DNA of 64,000 bases from Ahrensia sp. (GCA_028817895.1 JAPPOQ010000041.1:49096-113095); one strand, 5' to 3'. Counted from the stretch's first letter, positions 30,135 to 40,069 are shown. The notes: a model not told the origin generated them from the letters alone. A program made the numbers and translations.

Positions 30135-32610
30135 CGCCACATCACAGAATGCAAGGCCCGACCTGCCAATTGATGAAGTCCTGCCGGAGATATTGCGGTC
30201 CCTTCGGGACGAGCCAAATCTGGTTCTCGTAGCCCCACCCGGCGCTGGCAAGACAACTGTTTTGCCGCTTGCCCTGCTAAATGCGCCCTGGCGAGGGGAT
30301 CGAAAGATCATCGTGCTGGAACCGCGCCGACTGGCGGCACGCGCGGCTGCCGAACGCATGGCTGATCTGCTGGGCGAGACGGTTGGGCAGACTGTCGGCT
30401 ACAGGGTTCGCTTTGACACCAAGGTTTCCGACAAGACACGTATCGAAGTCGTCACGCAAGGCGTGTTCACCCGAATGCTGGCCGCTGACATGGGTTTGGA
30501 TGGCGTTGCCGCAGTTCTGTTTGACGAGTTCCACGAGCGCAGCCTCGACAGCGACATGTCGCTCGCTCTGTGCCTCGATTTGCAATCCGCGCTGCGTGAT
30601 GATCTGCGGCTCATCGCAATGTCGGCAACGCTGGATGGTGCTGCCATTGCCGAATTGATGAGCGCGCGGGTGATCGAAAGCCAAGGTCGGTCTTTTCCGG
30701 TCGAGATCGTGCATGAACCGCGAAAAGCCGACCAGCGCATTGAGCCAGCCATCATTGATGCCGTGCTGCACCATCGTGAAACACACGGCGACATGCTGGT
30801 CTTTCTGCCAGGTCAAGGCGAGATCGAACACTGCGCGGAACGGCTGGGGGAGCGGCTTGGCGACCGATTTGCCGTTCACCGGCTCTATGCCGCTGTGTCG
30901 CAGGCGGCGCAGAATGCTGCAATACGGCCTGACCCGGACGGCAGGCGCAAAGTCGTGTTTGCAAGCGCGATCGCCGAAACGTCGCTCACGATAGATGGCG
31001 TCACCACCGTCATCGATTCAGGACTTGCCCGACAACCGCTGTTCGAACCCGCGACAGGCTTTACCAGATTGCGTACGCAACGTGCCTCGAGGGCCTCCAT
31101 CACACAAAGGGCTGGTCGAGCTGGTCGCACGGCGCCCGGACGGGCCATCCGTCTGTGGCATGAGGGGCAAACGGCGGCCCTGCCCGACCGCCCTCCACCC
31201 GAAATCGCAAATGCTGATCTGTCATCCCTGCTTCTCAACCTGGCGGAATGGGGCGTGTGCGATCCGAACGCGTTGCGTTGGCTCGACCCGCCATCGGCAC
31301 CTGCGCTCAATGAGGCACGCAACCTGCTGTTGGCTCTTGGCGCATTGGACGATGCGGGAGCCATCACCGCCCATGGCCGCGCCCTGCATGCTCTGCCATT
31401 GCCGCCGCGGCTCGCTCATATGGTGGTCAGAGCCGCTAAATTCGGACGCGTATGCATGCAACGCGCCGCCCTGCTTGGGCTACTCGTTCAGGAACACGGT
31501 GCAGGCGGGCCATCTGTCGATCTGGAAACAAGACGCAAGCAGTTGGAACGCTCTAAGCGTCCGCGCGACAAGGCGCTGATAGTGGCTGCAACCCGAATGG
31601 CGAAAGTGTCGTCACAATCAGAAGACTCCGAGCTATCCGACGGCGCGCTCCTTGCCCTCGCCTTTCCTGATCGCGTGGCAAAGCGCAGCGGCGCGACCCG
31701 CGATGAAATGCAGCGCTACCGCATGGCCAATGGCAGCGGGGCGCAGATAGAAATTGAGGATGCGCTCTCTCGAGAAGACTGGCTCGTCATCGTGGATATG
31801 AGCGGACGTGCCGGAGCGTCGCGCGCAACTGCAGCAGCTGCACTGTCAAAAGAAGAACTGCTCGACCTGCTTGGCGAACGCATTCAACAGAAGACGGACA
31901 TTCTTTTCGACAAGGCGAGCGGCACTCTGCAAGCGTCTCGCAGCCAGATGTTGGGGCAGATCGAACTTTTTCGACCAGAACCGATCGCATTGGATGACGA
32001 AACGGCCTTGGCCGGACTGCTCGACGCCTTGCGCGACCACGGCCTGGATTTGCTGCCCTGGCGTGACGAGGACCGGTCGCTGCGGCAGCGTCTTGCTCTT
32101 CTTCACAGTGTCTTGGGGTCGCCATGGCCCGATGTTTCAGACAAAAACCTGACCGCCACCTTGGAAGACTGGCTCGCCCCCTTTCTCGCCGGAAAACGCT
32201 CGCTGACGGTTCTGCCGTCAGGCACTGTCGGCAACGCCCTGATGCTGTTTGCAGGGCATCCTCCGAAAGCGCAACTCGAAAAACTTGTCCCCAGCTACTT
32301 TGAAACGCCTTCGGGTTCGCGCCTGCCCATTCGCTACCAAACCGGTCAAGCCATACTCGCAGTGCGACCGCAGGAACTGTTTGGTCTGGACCATCATCCA
32401 TCCATTCTTGAGGGGCAACTCCCGGTTACGTTCGAACTCCTATCACCCGCCGGGCGCCCGATACAGCTGACGCAGGACCTTCCCGGTTTCTGGCGCGGGT
32501 CCTGGGCCGATGTTCGGGCGGATTTGCGAGGCCGCTATCCAAAACATCCATGGCCGGATGATCCGTTGGCGGCAGAACCGACCAGCCGCGCCAAACCGCG
32601 CAGTCGCTAA
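30127..32610 (+). CDS. hrpB: ATP-dependent helicase HrpB
   Basis: An 827-residue DEAH-type helicase. Motif I is APPGAGKTT, the DEAH-box variant is LFDEFHERS, motif III SATLD and motif VI QRAGRAGR. The C-terminal HrpB domain ends PKHPWPDDPLAAEPTSRAKPRSR. Its cellular role is poorly defined in most bacteria. The start is a TTG at 30127 overlapping ynjD; no in-frame ATG occurs before the motif I region. Length matches the family. Confidence 0.93.
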   Translation: MVDATSQNARPDLPIDEVLPEILRSLRDEPNLVLVAPPGAGKTTVLPLALLNAPWRGDRKIIVLEPRRLAARAAAERMADLLGETVGQTVGYRVRFDTKVSDKTRIEVVTQGVFTRMLAADMGLDGVAAVLFDEFHERSLDSDMSLALCLDLQSALRDDLRLIAMSATLDGAAIAELMSARVIESQGRSFPVEIVHEPRKADQRIEPAIIDAVLHHRETHGDMLVFLPGQGEIEHCAERLGERLGDRFAVHRLYAAVSQAAQNAAIRPDPDGRRKVVFASAIAETSLTIDGVTTVIDSGLARQPLFEPATGFTRLRTQRASRASITQRAGRAGRTAPGRAIRLWHEGQTAALPDRPPPEIANADLSSLLLNLAEWGVCDPNALRWLDPPSAPALNEARNLLLALGALDDAGAITAHGRALHALPLPPRLAHMVVRAAKFGRVCMQRAALLGLLVQEHGAGGPSVDLETRRKQLERSKRPRDKALIVAATRMAKVSSQSEDSELSDGALLALAFPDRVAKRSGATRDEMQRYRMANGSGAQIEIEDALSREDWLVIVDMSGRAGASRATAAAALSKEELLDLLGERIQQKTDILFDKASGTLQASRSQMLGQIELFRPEPIALDDETALAGLLDALRDHGLDLLPWRDEDRSLRQRLALLHSVLGSPWPDVSDKNLTATLEDWLAPFLAGKRSLTVLPSGTVGNALMLFAGHPPKAQLEKLVPSYFETPSGSRLPIRYQTGQAILAVRPQELFGLDHHPSILEGQLPVTFELLSPAGRPIQLTQDLPGFWRGSWADVRADLRGRYPKHPWPDDPLAAEPTSRAKPRSR

Positions 32611-32667
32611 AGGATAAGTCCCGGTGCATACTGCCCCTGCGTAGATAAAGGTTGACCAAGAGGCACT

Positions 32668-34020
32668 ATGCCGGATACCGATCTAGTCCATGCCATTCGT
32701 GAACGCGTGCTCATTCGTCTCGACACGCTGATCAGGCTGAGATGGTATGCCATTATCGGTCAGTTTGGCGCGGTTCTCGTCGTTGCTTTCGGCTTCCAAT
32801 ACACATTGCCGCTGCTGCCCTGCCTGGTATTGATCGCAGTATCCGCCCTGCTGAACCTTTTTCTGGCCTGGCGCTACCGCACGAACTTTCGCCTCGACAG
32901 CCGCAACGCCTTTGCGCTGCTCGCTTTTGACATTTTGCAATTGGCGGCTTTGCTTTATCTCACCGGCGGCCTGCAAAATCCGTTTGCCATCCTGTTAATG
33001 GCGCCTGTTATCGTTTCATCGACTTCGCTGAAGCGCAATCACACCTTGCTTCTTGGGCTGCTGTCCATCGCCTCGGTCAGCCTGCTGGCTTATCAACATC
33101 TACCGCTGCCATGGGCAAGCCAGACGCCGTTGGTGATGCCGTTGCGCTACATCATCGGCACATGGGTAGCGATCGTGTGTACACTGGCCTTTACCGCCAT
33201 CTACGCCTTCCGTGTTGCGCAGGAAGCGCGAAAACTCGCCGACGCGCTGGCGGCCACGGAAATCGTTCTTCAGCGTGAACAGCACCTGTCTGCGCTAGAC
33301 GGATTGGCGGCGGCGGCCGCTCACGAATTGGGCACTCCGCTTGCAACGATCGCCCTTGTTTCAAAGGAAATGCTGCATGCTTTCCCGCCCGGCAGCGACA
33401 TGCATGAGGATGTCCAGTTGCTTCGCTCTCAGGCGCAGCGCTGCCGCGATATCTTGCAACAACTCACCTCGCTCTCCAGCACTGCAGAACCAATCATGAC
33501 TCAGCAAACTCTGGCAGCCATGATGGAAGAGGTCGTCGCACCGCTTCGCGATTTCGGTATCGAGATCACCGTGCTGCGCAAGGGCGACAAGGCGAACTTG
33601 CCGCAGATCGAACGCAACCTTGGTCTGCAATATTCGCTTGGTAATCTCGTGGACAATGCGGTCGACTTTGCGCGGTCGCAGGTGTCCGTGGAACTGGACT
33701 GGAGCGCCAGCGCGGTGAGCATCACGATCAGCGACGATGGGCCGGGCTTTCCACCATCCATGATCGAAAGACTGGGAGAGCCCTTTACGACATCGCGCGG
33801 CAAAGAGCCCGGCAAGCGACCTCGCGGCCTTGGCCTCGGGCTTTTCATCGCCAAAACCCTGCTCGAACGCAGCGGCGCGACCCTGGCTTTTGAAAATGTT
33901 CCTGGAGAACGCGGCAGTGTCGCGGGAGCCAGAGCCGTGATCCGCTGGCCAAGAGCGCGTCTCACTTTGCCGCAGGCGCAAAACGAAACACCCATGACAG
34001 CCGTAAAGCTCAACGCTTGA
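32668..34020 (+). CDS. regB: Redox sensor histidine kinase RegB/ActS/PrrB
   Basis: A 450-residue membrane kinase with about six N-terminal helices. The quinone-linked heptapeptide GGLQNPF is at residues 100-106. The phosphoacceptor is His219 in AAAAHELGTPLATIAL, and the redox-active Cys of the family is Cys259 in SQAQRCRDIL. N and G boxes (DNAVDFA, DDGPGFPP, GLGLGLFIAKTL) follow. It controls respiration, carbon or nitrogen fixation genes in response to redox state in relatives. regA follows 146 bases downstream. Confidence 0.95.
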   Translation: MPDTDLVHAIRERVLIRLDTLIRLRWYAIIGQFGAVLVVAFGFQYTLPLLPCLVLIAVSALLNLFLAWRYRTNFRLDSRNAFALLAFDILQLAALLYLTGGLQNPFAILLMAPVIVSSTSLKRNHTLLLGLLSIASVSLLAYQHLPLPWASQTPLVMPLRYIIGTWVAIVCTLAFTAIYAFRVAQEARKLADALAATEIVLQREQHLSALDGLAAAAAHELGTPLATIALVSKEMLHAFPPGSDMHEDVQLLRSQAQRCRDILQQLTSLSSTAEPIMTQQTLAAMMEEVVAPLRDFGIEITVLRKGDKANLPQIERNLGLQYSLGNLVDNAVDFARSQVSVELDWSASAVSITISDDGPGFPPSMIERLGEPFTTSRGKEPGKRPRGLGLGLFIAKTLLERSGATLAFENVPGERGSVAGARAVIRWPRARLTLPQAQNETPMTAVKLNA

Positions 34021-34166
34021 TGCACCTGCGGCAAATTGACATGCTTCCAATCGGTCGCTTTAGCGTTGCCGTAGTAACTCTACATATAATTGCGAAAGGT
34101 TGTGTGGCTCCATGAGAACCCAAGCGCCATGCAAGCCAGCGACGACATGACAGCGGAGTATGCTTG

Positions 34167-34739
34167 ATGCAGCAGGACCAGAACCAGGATGTCAGTGACG
34201 TGATCGGGGAAGGCGTGTCGCCCAGACTGCTGTTGCTGGATGATGACCGCCCGTTTCTCCAGCGCCTCGGGCGAGCGATGGAAAGCCGCGGATTTGACGT
34301 TACGACCGCGGAAAGCGTGTCCGAAGGTGTTCGCGTCGTGCGCAAATCACCGCCGGACTACGCCGTGGTTGATATGCGACTGGAAGACGGTAACGGCCTC
34401 GATGTCGTTGAGGTCATTCAGGAAAAAGCGCCCGAAGCCCGTGTGATCGTGCTCACAGGCTACGGCAATATTGCGACCGCCGTCACGGCCGTGAAGCTGG
34501 GTGCCATTGACTATCTCGCCAAGCCCGCCGATGCCGACGATGTGTTCAGCGCACTCATGCAAAGCCCCGAAGACAAGGCTGATCCGCCGGAAAACCCGAT
34601 GTCCGCCGACCGGGTGCGATGGGAACATATACAACGCGTCTATGAGCTTTGCGACCGAAACGTCTCTGAAACGGCGCGTCGTCTCAACATGCATCGCAGA
34701 ACCCTGCAGCGCATTTTGGCAAAGCGCGCTCCAAGGTGA
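34167..34739 (+). CDS. regA: Redox response regulator RegA/ActR/PrrA
   Basis: A 190-residue regulator from the ATG at 34167 (a TTG directly before it is also in frame). The receiver domain has RLLLLDDDRPF acidic residues, the phosphoacceptor Asp69 in YAVVDMRLEDGNG and the conserved Lys in IDYLAKPADADDV. The C-terminal Fis-type helix-turn-helix is NVSETARRLNMHRRTLQRILAKRAPR, nearly invariant in the ActR/RegA family. It is the cognate partner of RegB. Confidence 0.95.
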   Translation: MQQDQNQDVSDVIGEGVSPRLLLLDDDRPFLQRLGRAMESRGFDVTTAESVSEGVRVVRKSPPDYAVVDMRLEDGNGLDVVEVIQEKAPEARVIVLTGYGNIATAVTAVKLGAIDYLAKPADADDVFSALMQSPEDKADPPENPMSADRVRWEHIQRVYELCDRNVSETARRLNMHRRTLQRILAKRAPR

Positions 34740-34793
34740 TCCGGGCGGTGATCCGGGCATAGTTTTGGGTCAAGACCCATTGATGTTGCGGGC

Positions 34794-35297
34794 TCACGAG
34801 CCGGATTCTGCAAATTCAAGACCTGAATATCCGGCATGGGCGCAACATGCCGAAAGTCGGGTGGCAGCAGCGCGCGCAAAACGCAGATGCACCGTTTTGC
34901 GCAAATGCGCCTTCATACGCTCGCCCTCATGGTCCCGCACAATGTGCGCACCGTGACGATCCGCAATAATCAATCCGGCCGACGCAGGAAAAATCTCCGC
35001 AGGCACGTCAGATAAAGTGGCAAAATAGAACTGATCGCACCAGGCCAAATAGTCGGGCCATTTCGAATCAGCACGAAAATCGGCAACGGATGATTTGATC
35101 TCAACAATCGTGATTCCGCCCTTGGGCGACACCGCAACGAGATCCGCACGTCGGCCATTGTCCAGAGTCAGTTCTGGCAGAAGCGCCCAGTTTCCCTCAC
35201 CGAACAGCCGCTCGACGCCCGATTTGATCTGCAATGCGCGCCCGGATTGTCGCCCATCGGTGAACGGACTGTCCTTTTGAAGCGAAACAATGGGCAT
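34794..35297 (-). CDS. mmcB: MmcB-family DNA repair protein (DUF1052)
   Basis: A 167-residue protein from MPIVSLQKDSPF. The central ELTLDNGRRADLVAVSPKGGITIVEIKSS is a PD-(D/E)XK-like nuclease core (D, then E-I-K) typical of MmcB. In Caulobacter MmcB belongs to the SOS-independent damage response with ImuABC. It is convergent with regA. Confidence 0.85.
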   Translation of the reverse strand: MPIVSLQKDSPFTDGRQSGRALQIKSGVERLFGEGNWALLPELTLDNGRRADLVAVSPKGGITIVEIKSSVADFRADSKWPDYLAWCDQFYFATLSDVPAEIFPASAGLIIADRHGAHIVRDHEGERMKAHLRKTVHLRFARAAATRLSACCAHAGYSGLEFAESGS

Positions 35298-35547
35298 GGT
35301 GGCTCCACAGCGGAGTTTGTTCGCCCTTTGTTTACACGATTGAGCCACTGGTGCAATTTTGTCTCACGTCATGCAAAACGCAATTCCCATAGGGTGCAGC
35401 CAAAACTTGCGAATTGTGCGCCTGTTTGGCCGCTGGTAAGGACTTTGCCATAGGGTGTTTTCGGGTCTGTGCGGTGTATTGAGCTTTCCAGCTCGCGTTG
35501 GGCGCAGACGAATAAGTCCTGCTTCAAACACACGGAAGATGTGATCT

Positions 35548-36672
35548 ATGCCCCCATTCGCCACCGCGTATATGTCCCGCATTTCCGGCCTTATGGCTGT
35601 TCTTTTCGCAACGCTCGTCCTGTCTGGCTGCGTTTCCTCTTCAAGCAACACCGCGACCTATGGCGGGCCTTCTGTTGCTTCCACCACCGCAGAACTGCGC
35701 AGCGCCCGTCGTGACACGCGTCAGGCCCAGCGCGACGTTCGCAAAGCCGAGCGTGAACAAAAAGCTATTGAACGGCGCATAGCCCGCGCCGAGCGCCGCC
35801 TGAAGCGAAAGCTCTCCAAGACCCGAAAGGACAATTTGAAGAAAGCCATTCGCGCCGACAGGAAGGCCCTGCGCAAAGCGCGTCGGGACGTTCGCAAGGC
35901 TCGTCGTTCGGCGGCTCGCAAGGCACGTGATGAGCGCAAAGCCGGTCGCAAAGTAGCCGACGCGCGCAAAAGGGTGCAGGAGGCTGAAAAGCGTCTCGCC
36001 GCAGACAAAAAGCGCAAGGCCGAGGAACGTGCAAAGCAGCAGGCTCAGCAGGCCCTTGCCCGCGATAATTCCTCGCAATCATCGTCCTATGCGGCGCGGT
36101 TGTTCGGTCGCTCCGATCCGGCGCTCAAAAACATCTCTGACTATCGGGCACGCGTCGACAACGCGTTCCCGGTGGTCGCAGTCCCGGTTGAGAAGCTGGA
36201 CAAGCGCTTTCTGCGCCAGGAAGTGGCTTATCGCTCGCGTCACAAGCCGGGCACCGTGGTGGTCGACCCGCATTCGCGCTTCCTCTATCTGGTCATGTCG
36301 GGCAACCGCGCCATGCGCTACGGCATCGGTGTCGGCCGCCAGGGTTTCGAGTGGAAGGGCAACGCCTATATCGGCTGGAAGCAGAAATGGCCGAAATGGA
36401 CGCCACCGGAAGAGATGATCCAGCGTCAGCCTGAGCTTGCGAAGTGGGGCGTGGACAATGGCGGCATGCCTGGCGGACCCAAGAACCCGCTTGGTGCGCG
36501 TGCCCTGTATCTGTTCCAGGACGGCAAGGACACACTGTATCGCCTGCACGGCACGCCGCAATGGGCCTCCATTGGCACGGCAGCGTCATCGGGGTGTATC
36601 CGGCTGATGAATCAGGACGTGATCGATCTTTACAACCGTGTGCCGAACGGCGCCAAAGTGGTGGTGCTGTAA
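35548..36672 (+). CDS. Lipoprotein L,D-transpeptidase with basic coiled-coil domain
   Basis: A 374-residue envelope protein. The signal peptide ends in a lipobox (LVLSGC, Cys28). Residues about 50-170 form a highly charged Arg/Lys/Ala/Glu coiled coil (many RKARR and KAERE repeats). The C-terminal YkuD domain has the catalytic HGTPQWASIG plus SSGCIRLMN, with His, Ser, Gly-Cys and Arg. It likely cross-links peptidoglycan or anchors proteins to it from the membrane. The segment GNAYIGWKQKWPKWTPPEEM is the usual YkuD substrate lid region in this class. The tRNA-Arg gene follows it. Confidence 0.9.
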   Translation: MPPFATAYMSRISGLMAVLFATLVLSGCVSSSSNTATYGGPSVASTTAELRSARRDTRQAQRDVRKAEREQKAIERRIARAERRLKRKLSKTRKDNLKKAIRADRKALRKARRDVRKARRSAARKARDERKAGRKVADARKRVQEAEKRLAADKKRKAEERAKQQAQQALARDNSSQSSSYAARLFGRSDPALKNISDYRARVDNAFPVVAVPVEKLDKRFLRQEVAYRSRHKPGTVVVDPHSRFLYLVMSGNRAMRYGIGVGRQGFEWKGNAYIGWKQKWPKWTPPEEMIQRQPELAKWGVDNGGMPGGPKNPLGARALYLFQDGKDTLYRLHGTPQWASIGTAASSGCIRLMNQDVIDLYNRVPNGAKVVVL

Positions 36673-36800
36673 ACCAAACAGTCCGGCTCAAAAACTTGGT
36701 GTGATTCAAATTTGTATGGTCCGGGCCTGCTAGAACGCTTGCCTTTTGCCGTGCAAATCATTACCCAACCACAGTTCGTCGCACGTTCGGCGGACCGGCA

Positions 36801-36877
36801 GCACCCGTAGCTCAGCTGGATAGAGTACTAGACTACGAATCTAGGGGTCCCAGGTTCGAATCCTGGCGGGTGCGCCA
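36801..36877 (+). tRNA. tRNA-Arg (anticodon ACG)
   Basis: A 77-base tRNA folds cleanly: acceptor GCACCCG with CGGGTGC, anticodon stem CTAGA/TCTAG around the loop CTACGAA (anticodon ACG at 36835-36837), T loop GTTCGAATC and an encoded CCA end. It is the left boundary of the mobile element; the recombinase gene on the opposite strand ends inside it. Confidence 0.97.
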
Positions 36878-38414
36878 TTTCCATTTTCATCATGTTATTT
36901 CCTCCTAAGATATTGAATGGTAATGACTTTTTGACGTTCGAAAACCCTCTTTCCCGGTGGTAGGCGATACGGTCGATGAAGCCCAATCTGAGTACTGTTT
37001 TGCGCAGGTGCAGTTGGCCAGAAACCCATAGTTTCCAAGGGTTTGAGAGAAATCTCATGGCGAGTTCGAACATTTCGTCGAAGCCATGCTTGGGTTTGCC
37101 GAAATTGGCCAGTTTTTCGGTCAAAACAAGCTTCTGACGCTCCAATTTTGCGATCTTGTTCTCGTAGGCGTCGATGACACGATCATTGTCCGCCGCGACA
37201 ATCCGATCGAGCAATTGATCAATTTGCGGATCTATAGCGGCCAGGTCGCGTTCGATTGTTTGCCCGTTGACTTTGAATTGTTCCAGACGCTGTGACCATG
37301 CGTGCTTGAACATGACTTTCGCGATAGAAACGAGATTTTTGGATGGCTGCATGGATTGCAGGATAGCCTCAAACTGTCCTTCGATTTTGTCGCGTGGAAT
37401 GGACTTGCGATAGCTGTCGCAGCCTTTGTTGTAGCAAAGGTAATAGGGATGTTTTTTACCCGTGCTGCTTTTCGACCAACAAGCCGTTAGCGGTTTACTG
37501 CAGTCCCCGCATTCAACAAATCCACGCAGGGGGAAATCTTCGTTGATGTCTTTGCGTGCAGGTGCATATGCTCCCGCCTTGAGGCGTTCTTGAATCTTCT
37601 CGAAGGTCTCAAACGAGATTAGGCCTTCGTGGTGTCCTTTACGAAGAGACACATTCCATTTGGGAGCTTCCACGTATCCGGCATAGATGGGCCGTGTGAG
37701 AAGATCGGTGATCCGTTGATTGCGAATTTCTCCGTTGGGCAGATCAGATGGATAATCAGGATGGTTCTCCAGGAAGCGTCTCATTTCCGATTGTGTTTGA
37801 AAGCGACCAGCTGCAAATCCTTCCAACGCTTCCTGCAAGATTGATGCATGCGGTTCATCGCGTACCAGAAGGTTTCCATGACCGGCAGTGCGCTGATAGC
37901 GATATCCAATCGGGGCCTGGAAACACCAATAGCCATTCATGGTCCGTGCACGCATCCGATTGATGGTTTGCTCAGCATTCTTTTGGCGCTGATGCTGGGA
38001 CACACTTGCCAGCATATTCTCGACGAGGATGGAGTCTGAGTCCTCACCAAATTCGATTGTGGGGCTTTTGAGTATGCCACCAGCCTCACCTATGGCGGAT
38101 CGCAATTGCAGATGCGCCTCCATGCCACGAGCCAGACGAGAGATGTCATCAATGATGACGATGATCGGTTCTTTCCCGCGATGCTTGTCGAGGTATGTCA
38201 GCATCGCTTTCATGCCAGGGCGCGTTGTTAAACTGCCGCTCATATCATCGGTGAAAGTTTCGACGACTTCCAATCCTTTGTAGCGGGCATATTCACGACA
38301 GCGGGTTTGCTGAGACCCAAGGCCATCTCCGACTTTGGACTGTTTGGAACTGGAAACACGGCAGTAAATGACCGCTTTGGTTCCGGGTTGGAAATCCTCC
38401 TTTGCTGATATCAT
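36828..38414 (-). CDS. Large serine recombinase (integrase of the element)
   Basis: A 528-residue site-specific recombinase. The N-terminal resolvase domain has the catalytic Ser in VIYCRVSSSKQS and the usual IDDISRLARG. The recombinase domain runs through GYRYQRTAGHG and LLTRPIYAGYVEAP. A zinc ribbon (CGDCSKPLTACW, then LCYNKGC) and a C-terminal coiled coil follow. The last 16 residues (AHPPGFEPGTPRFVV) are encoded by the complement of the tRNA-Arg 3' half, and the stop lies in the anticodon stem. This shows integration at the tRNA. It overlaps the upstream 114-residue ORF by four bases. Confidence 0.93.
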   Translation of the reverse strand: MISAKEDFQPGTKAVIYCRVSSSKQSKVGDGLGSQQTRCREYARYKGLEVVETFTDDMSGSLTTRPGMKAMLTYLDKHRGKEPIIVIIDDISRLARGMEAHLQLRSAIGEAGGILKSPTIEFGEDSDSILVENMLASVSQHQRQKNAEQTINRMRARTMNGYWCFQAPIGYRYQRTAGHGNLLVRDEPHASILQEALEGFAAGRFQTQSEMRRFLENHPDYPSDLPNGEIRNQRITDLLTRPIYAGYVEAPKWNVSLRKGHHEGLISFETFEKIQERLKAGAYAPARKDINEDFPLRGFVECGDCSKPLTACWSKSSTGKKHPYYLCYNKGCDSYRKSIPRDKIEGQFEAILQSMQPSKNLVSIAKVMFKHAWSQRLEQFKVNGQTIERDLAAIDPQIDQLLDRIVAADNDRVIDAYENKIAKLERQKLVLTEKLANFGKPKHGFDEMFELAMRFLSNPWKLWVSGQLHLRKTVLRLGFIDRIAYHRERGFSNVKKSLPFNILGGNNMMKMEMAHPPGFEPGTPRFVV

Positions 38415-38755
38415 GCCTTTATCCTTTCCGCGCGATCATCGGCGTGATGATCCGCAGCTTCTGCAAATTGTGTTTTTGGGTATCCTTTCTTTGAGCATAT
38501 CACATCCGTTGCCATCAGGCTCGACAAATCCAGTTCTTGCTCACAGGCCTGCTGAAGAGGATGCACGCCGAAGCCCAGATCAACAAAACCAACAATGATG
38601 TCCCAGAGGCTTTCGAGAAACGCCTGCTTCTCTGCCTCGGACAAATTCGACTCCTTCAGATGGCTTTCATAAAGAGCGTAGTCGATATGAAGGATCGGAC
38701 GATCCGTTTTAGGCTCGTCTGTAGATGTTGTGTTGATGTCATGGGCTTCTGGCAT
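38411..38755 (-). CDS. Small acidic protein coupled to the recombinase
   Basis: A 114-residue protein whose stop overlaps the recombinase ATG as ATGA. The segment RPILHIDYALYESHLKESNL and FVDLGFGVHPLQQACEQ look conserved in type, and I have a general impression of similar ORFs upstream of serine recombinases in alphaproteobacterial elements. No domain is assigned. Tight coupling suggests a role in excision control or in recombinase function. Confidence 0.6.
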   Translation of the reverse strand: MPEAHDINTTSTDEPKTDRPILHIDYALYESHLKESNLSEAEKQAFLESLWDIIVGFVDLGFGVHPLQQACEQELDLSSLMATDVICSKKGYPKTQFAEAADHHADDRAERIKA

Positions 38756-38770
38756 GTTCTTAACTCCTTC

Positions 38771-39400
38771 CTACGCTGGCTGGCGTGTTCTGGAGCGTGA
38801 GCGACCAGGCTTGGACCGGGATTGCGATTGCCGCTCCTGCTTTTCCGCTTCAATCTGAGGCCGATAATATTTCTCCTCAAGTTCTTTGCCCCAATCGCGG
38901 AGTTCAGAATCACGCTCTTCACGGAAGACTTCGTTCATCACCCGACGAGCGCCGACATTGGTGATGTTGAACTCCTGAGCCATCTCTCCGGCATGATGAT
39001 CGTAGGCCCGGTAGAATGGCATCTTGTCACCGTGCTTTATGGCCTCTCCCGTTTGCTTGACCATTTCCCTGGCATAGTCCCGTGCTTCCTCAGGAAGCTT
39101 CTCCTCATTTTCGATGAGTTCCTCACGTAACTGGTTCATGGTTTGACCGGTGCGTGCCCTGAATATGTCGCGAAGCGTCGTTTCCGCTTTCATCGCATCC
39201 ATATTCGAGGTTCTAGCTAGGGCATGGGAATAGTCGGTCAGCTTCTCCTTGAAGGTGCCTGTTTGGCGGATTTCGCTTTCCAGAATGCCACTCACCGCAA
39301 CAAAATCGTTAAATTGAGCATCAGTCAGCAACCGGCCTGAGAAGCTGTCTCTTGCTTGAGCTACAGCCTCCATTTCTTTTGGTTCAAAGTGCATGTTCAT
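38771..39400 (-). CDS. Hypothetical protein of the transfer module
   Basis: A 209-residue, largely helical, charged protein. It contains RARTGQTMNQLREELIENEEKLPEEAR and ends in an Arg/Ser-rich tail (SQSRSKPGRSRSRTRQPA) that may bind nucleic acid. No membrane segment or signal peptide. It lies 15 bases upstream of the 114-residue gene on the same strand. I do not recognise the family. Confidence 0.6.
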   Translation of the reverse strand: MNMHFEPKEMEAVAQARDSFSGRLLTDAQFNDFVAVSGILESEIRQTGTFKEKLTDYSHALARTSNMDAMKAETTLRDIFRARTGQTMNQLREELIENEEKLPEEARDYAREMVKQTGEAIKHGDKMPFYRAYDHHAGEMAQEFNITNVGARRVMNEVFREERDSELRDWGKELEEKYYRPQIEAEKQERQSQSRSKPGRSRSRTRQPA

Positions 39401-39471
39401 CGTCTTTCTCCTTTCTGTTTAAGAGTGAACAAAAGCAGAACATTGTGAAGCAGACTCCACCTGTTCCGCAA

Positions 39472-39510
39472 CAAGAAACGGCGTAAGATTGTTTCGTTTT
39501 TCGTTTCTTG
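39472..39510. repeat. Inverted repeat in the gap between two transfer-module genes
   Basis: CAAGAAACG and CGTTTCTTG form perfect nine-base arms separated by 21 bases, upstream of the 209-residue gene. It could be an operator or a weak hairpin. Confidence 0.35.
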
Positions 39511-39580
39511 AAGGACGCCATATTGCCTGCCTTAGTTGGCAGCTTTGGCGCTTTCATTTGGAATCACGGGGGCAATTTTC

Positions 39581-40069
39581 TCAGTCGCGCCTCCTCTTGA
39601 TAGAGTGGCGCCGTTCCTGACCATCGCGGCGGTCAGCAGCTCTGGCAAAATCGTTCTTGGGTTTTTCGCGCTGTTTTTGGCGGTGCCCGGCCTGATCCAA
39701 CAGGCCGTCGATCTCTGCCATTTCCTTCTTCTCAAGATGATCGAGAAGCACGCGGTGTTCATCGCGCACCTGGCGTTCTGCCTGTCGCGTTATGTCTGAT
39801 TTGTCGAACCGATCAGAGCCGAACCAGCGGTGTTTGAAATCACGGTTCTTCTCACCCGCCTTGTTGATGAGGCGTTTGCGAACAACCTCCACCCGAGTTT
39901 TGTATTCCAATTCATAGGCTCGGTTTTCAAACTTAATCAGGTCAGCATACTTCCTTTTGATCTGTTGGAACTGTTTCCACTCATCACCGTTCAGATTGCG
40001 AGCAGCTTCCCGTTCCAGAGCAGCTTTTCCGTAAGTCTGCTTGAGTTGCTGGGTGATGTCGCTGGTCAT
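39581..40069 (-). CDS. Coiled-coil hypothetical protein of the transfer module
   Basis: About 162 residues from the ATG at 40069 (MTSDITQQLK). The protein is helical and basic, with DITRQAERQVRDEHRVLLDHLEKKEM and a C-terminal DRRDGQERRHSIKRRRD tail. It carries no known domain. Position within the mobilization module suggests a DNA-processing accessory. A second minus-strand ORF in another frame (39532-39762) is judged to be its shadow. Confidence 0.55.
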   Translation of the reverse strand: MTSDITQQLKQTYGKAALEREAARNLNGDEWKQFQQIKRKYADLIKFENRAYELEYKTRVEVVRKRLINKAGEKNRDFKHRWFGSDRFDKSDITRQAERQVRDEHRVLLDHLEKKEMAEIDGLLDQAGHRQKQREKPKNDFARAADRRDGQERRHSIKRRRD

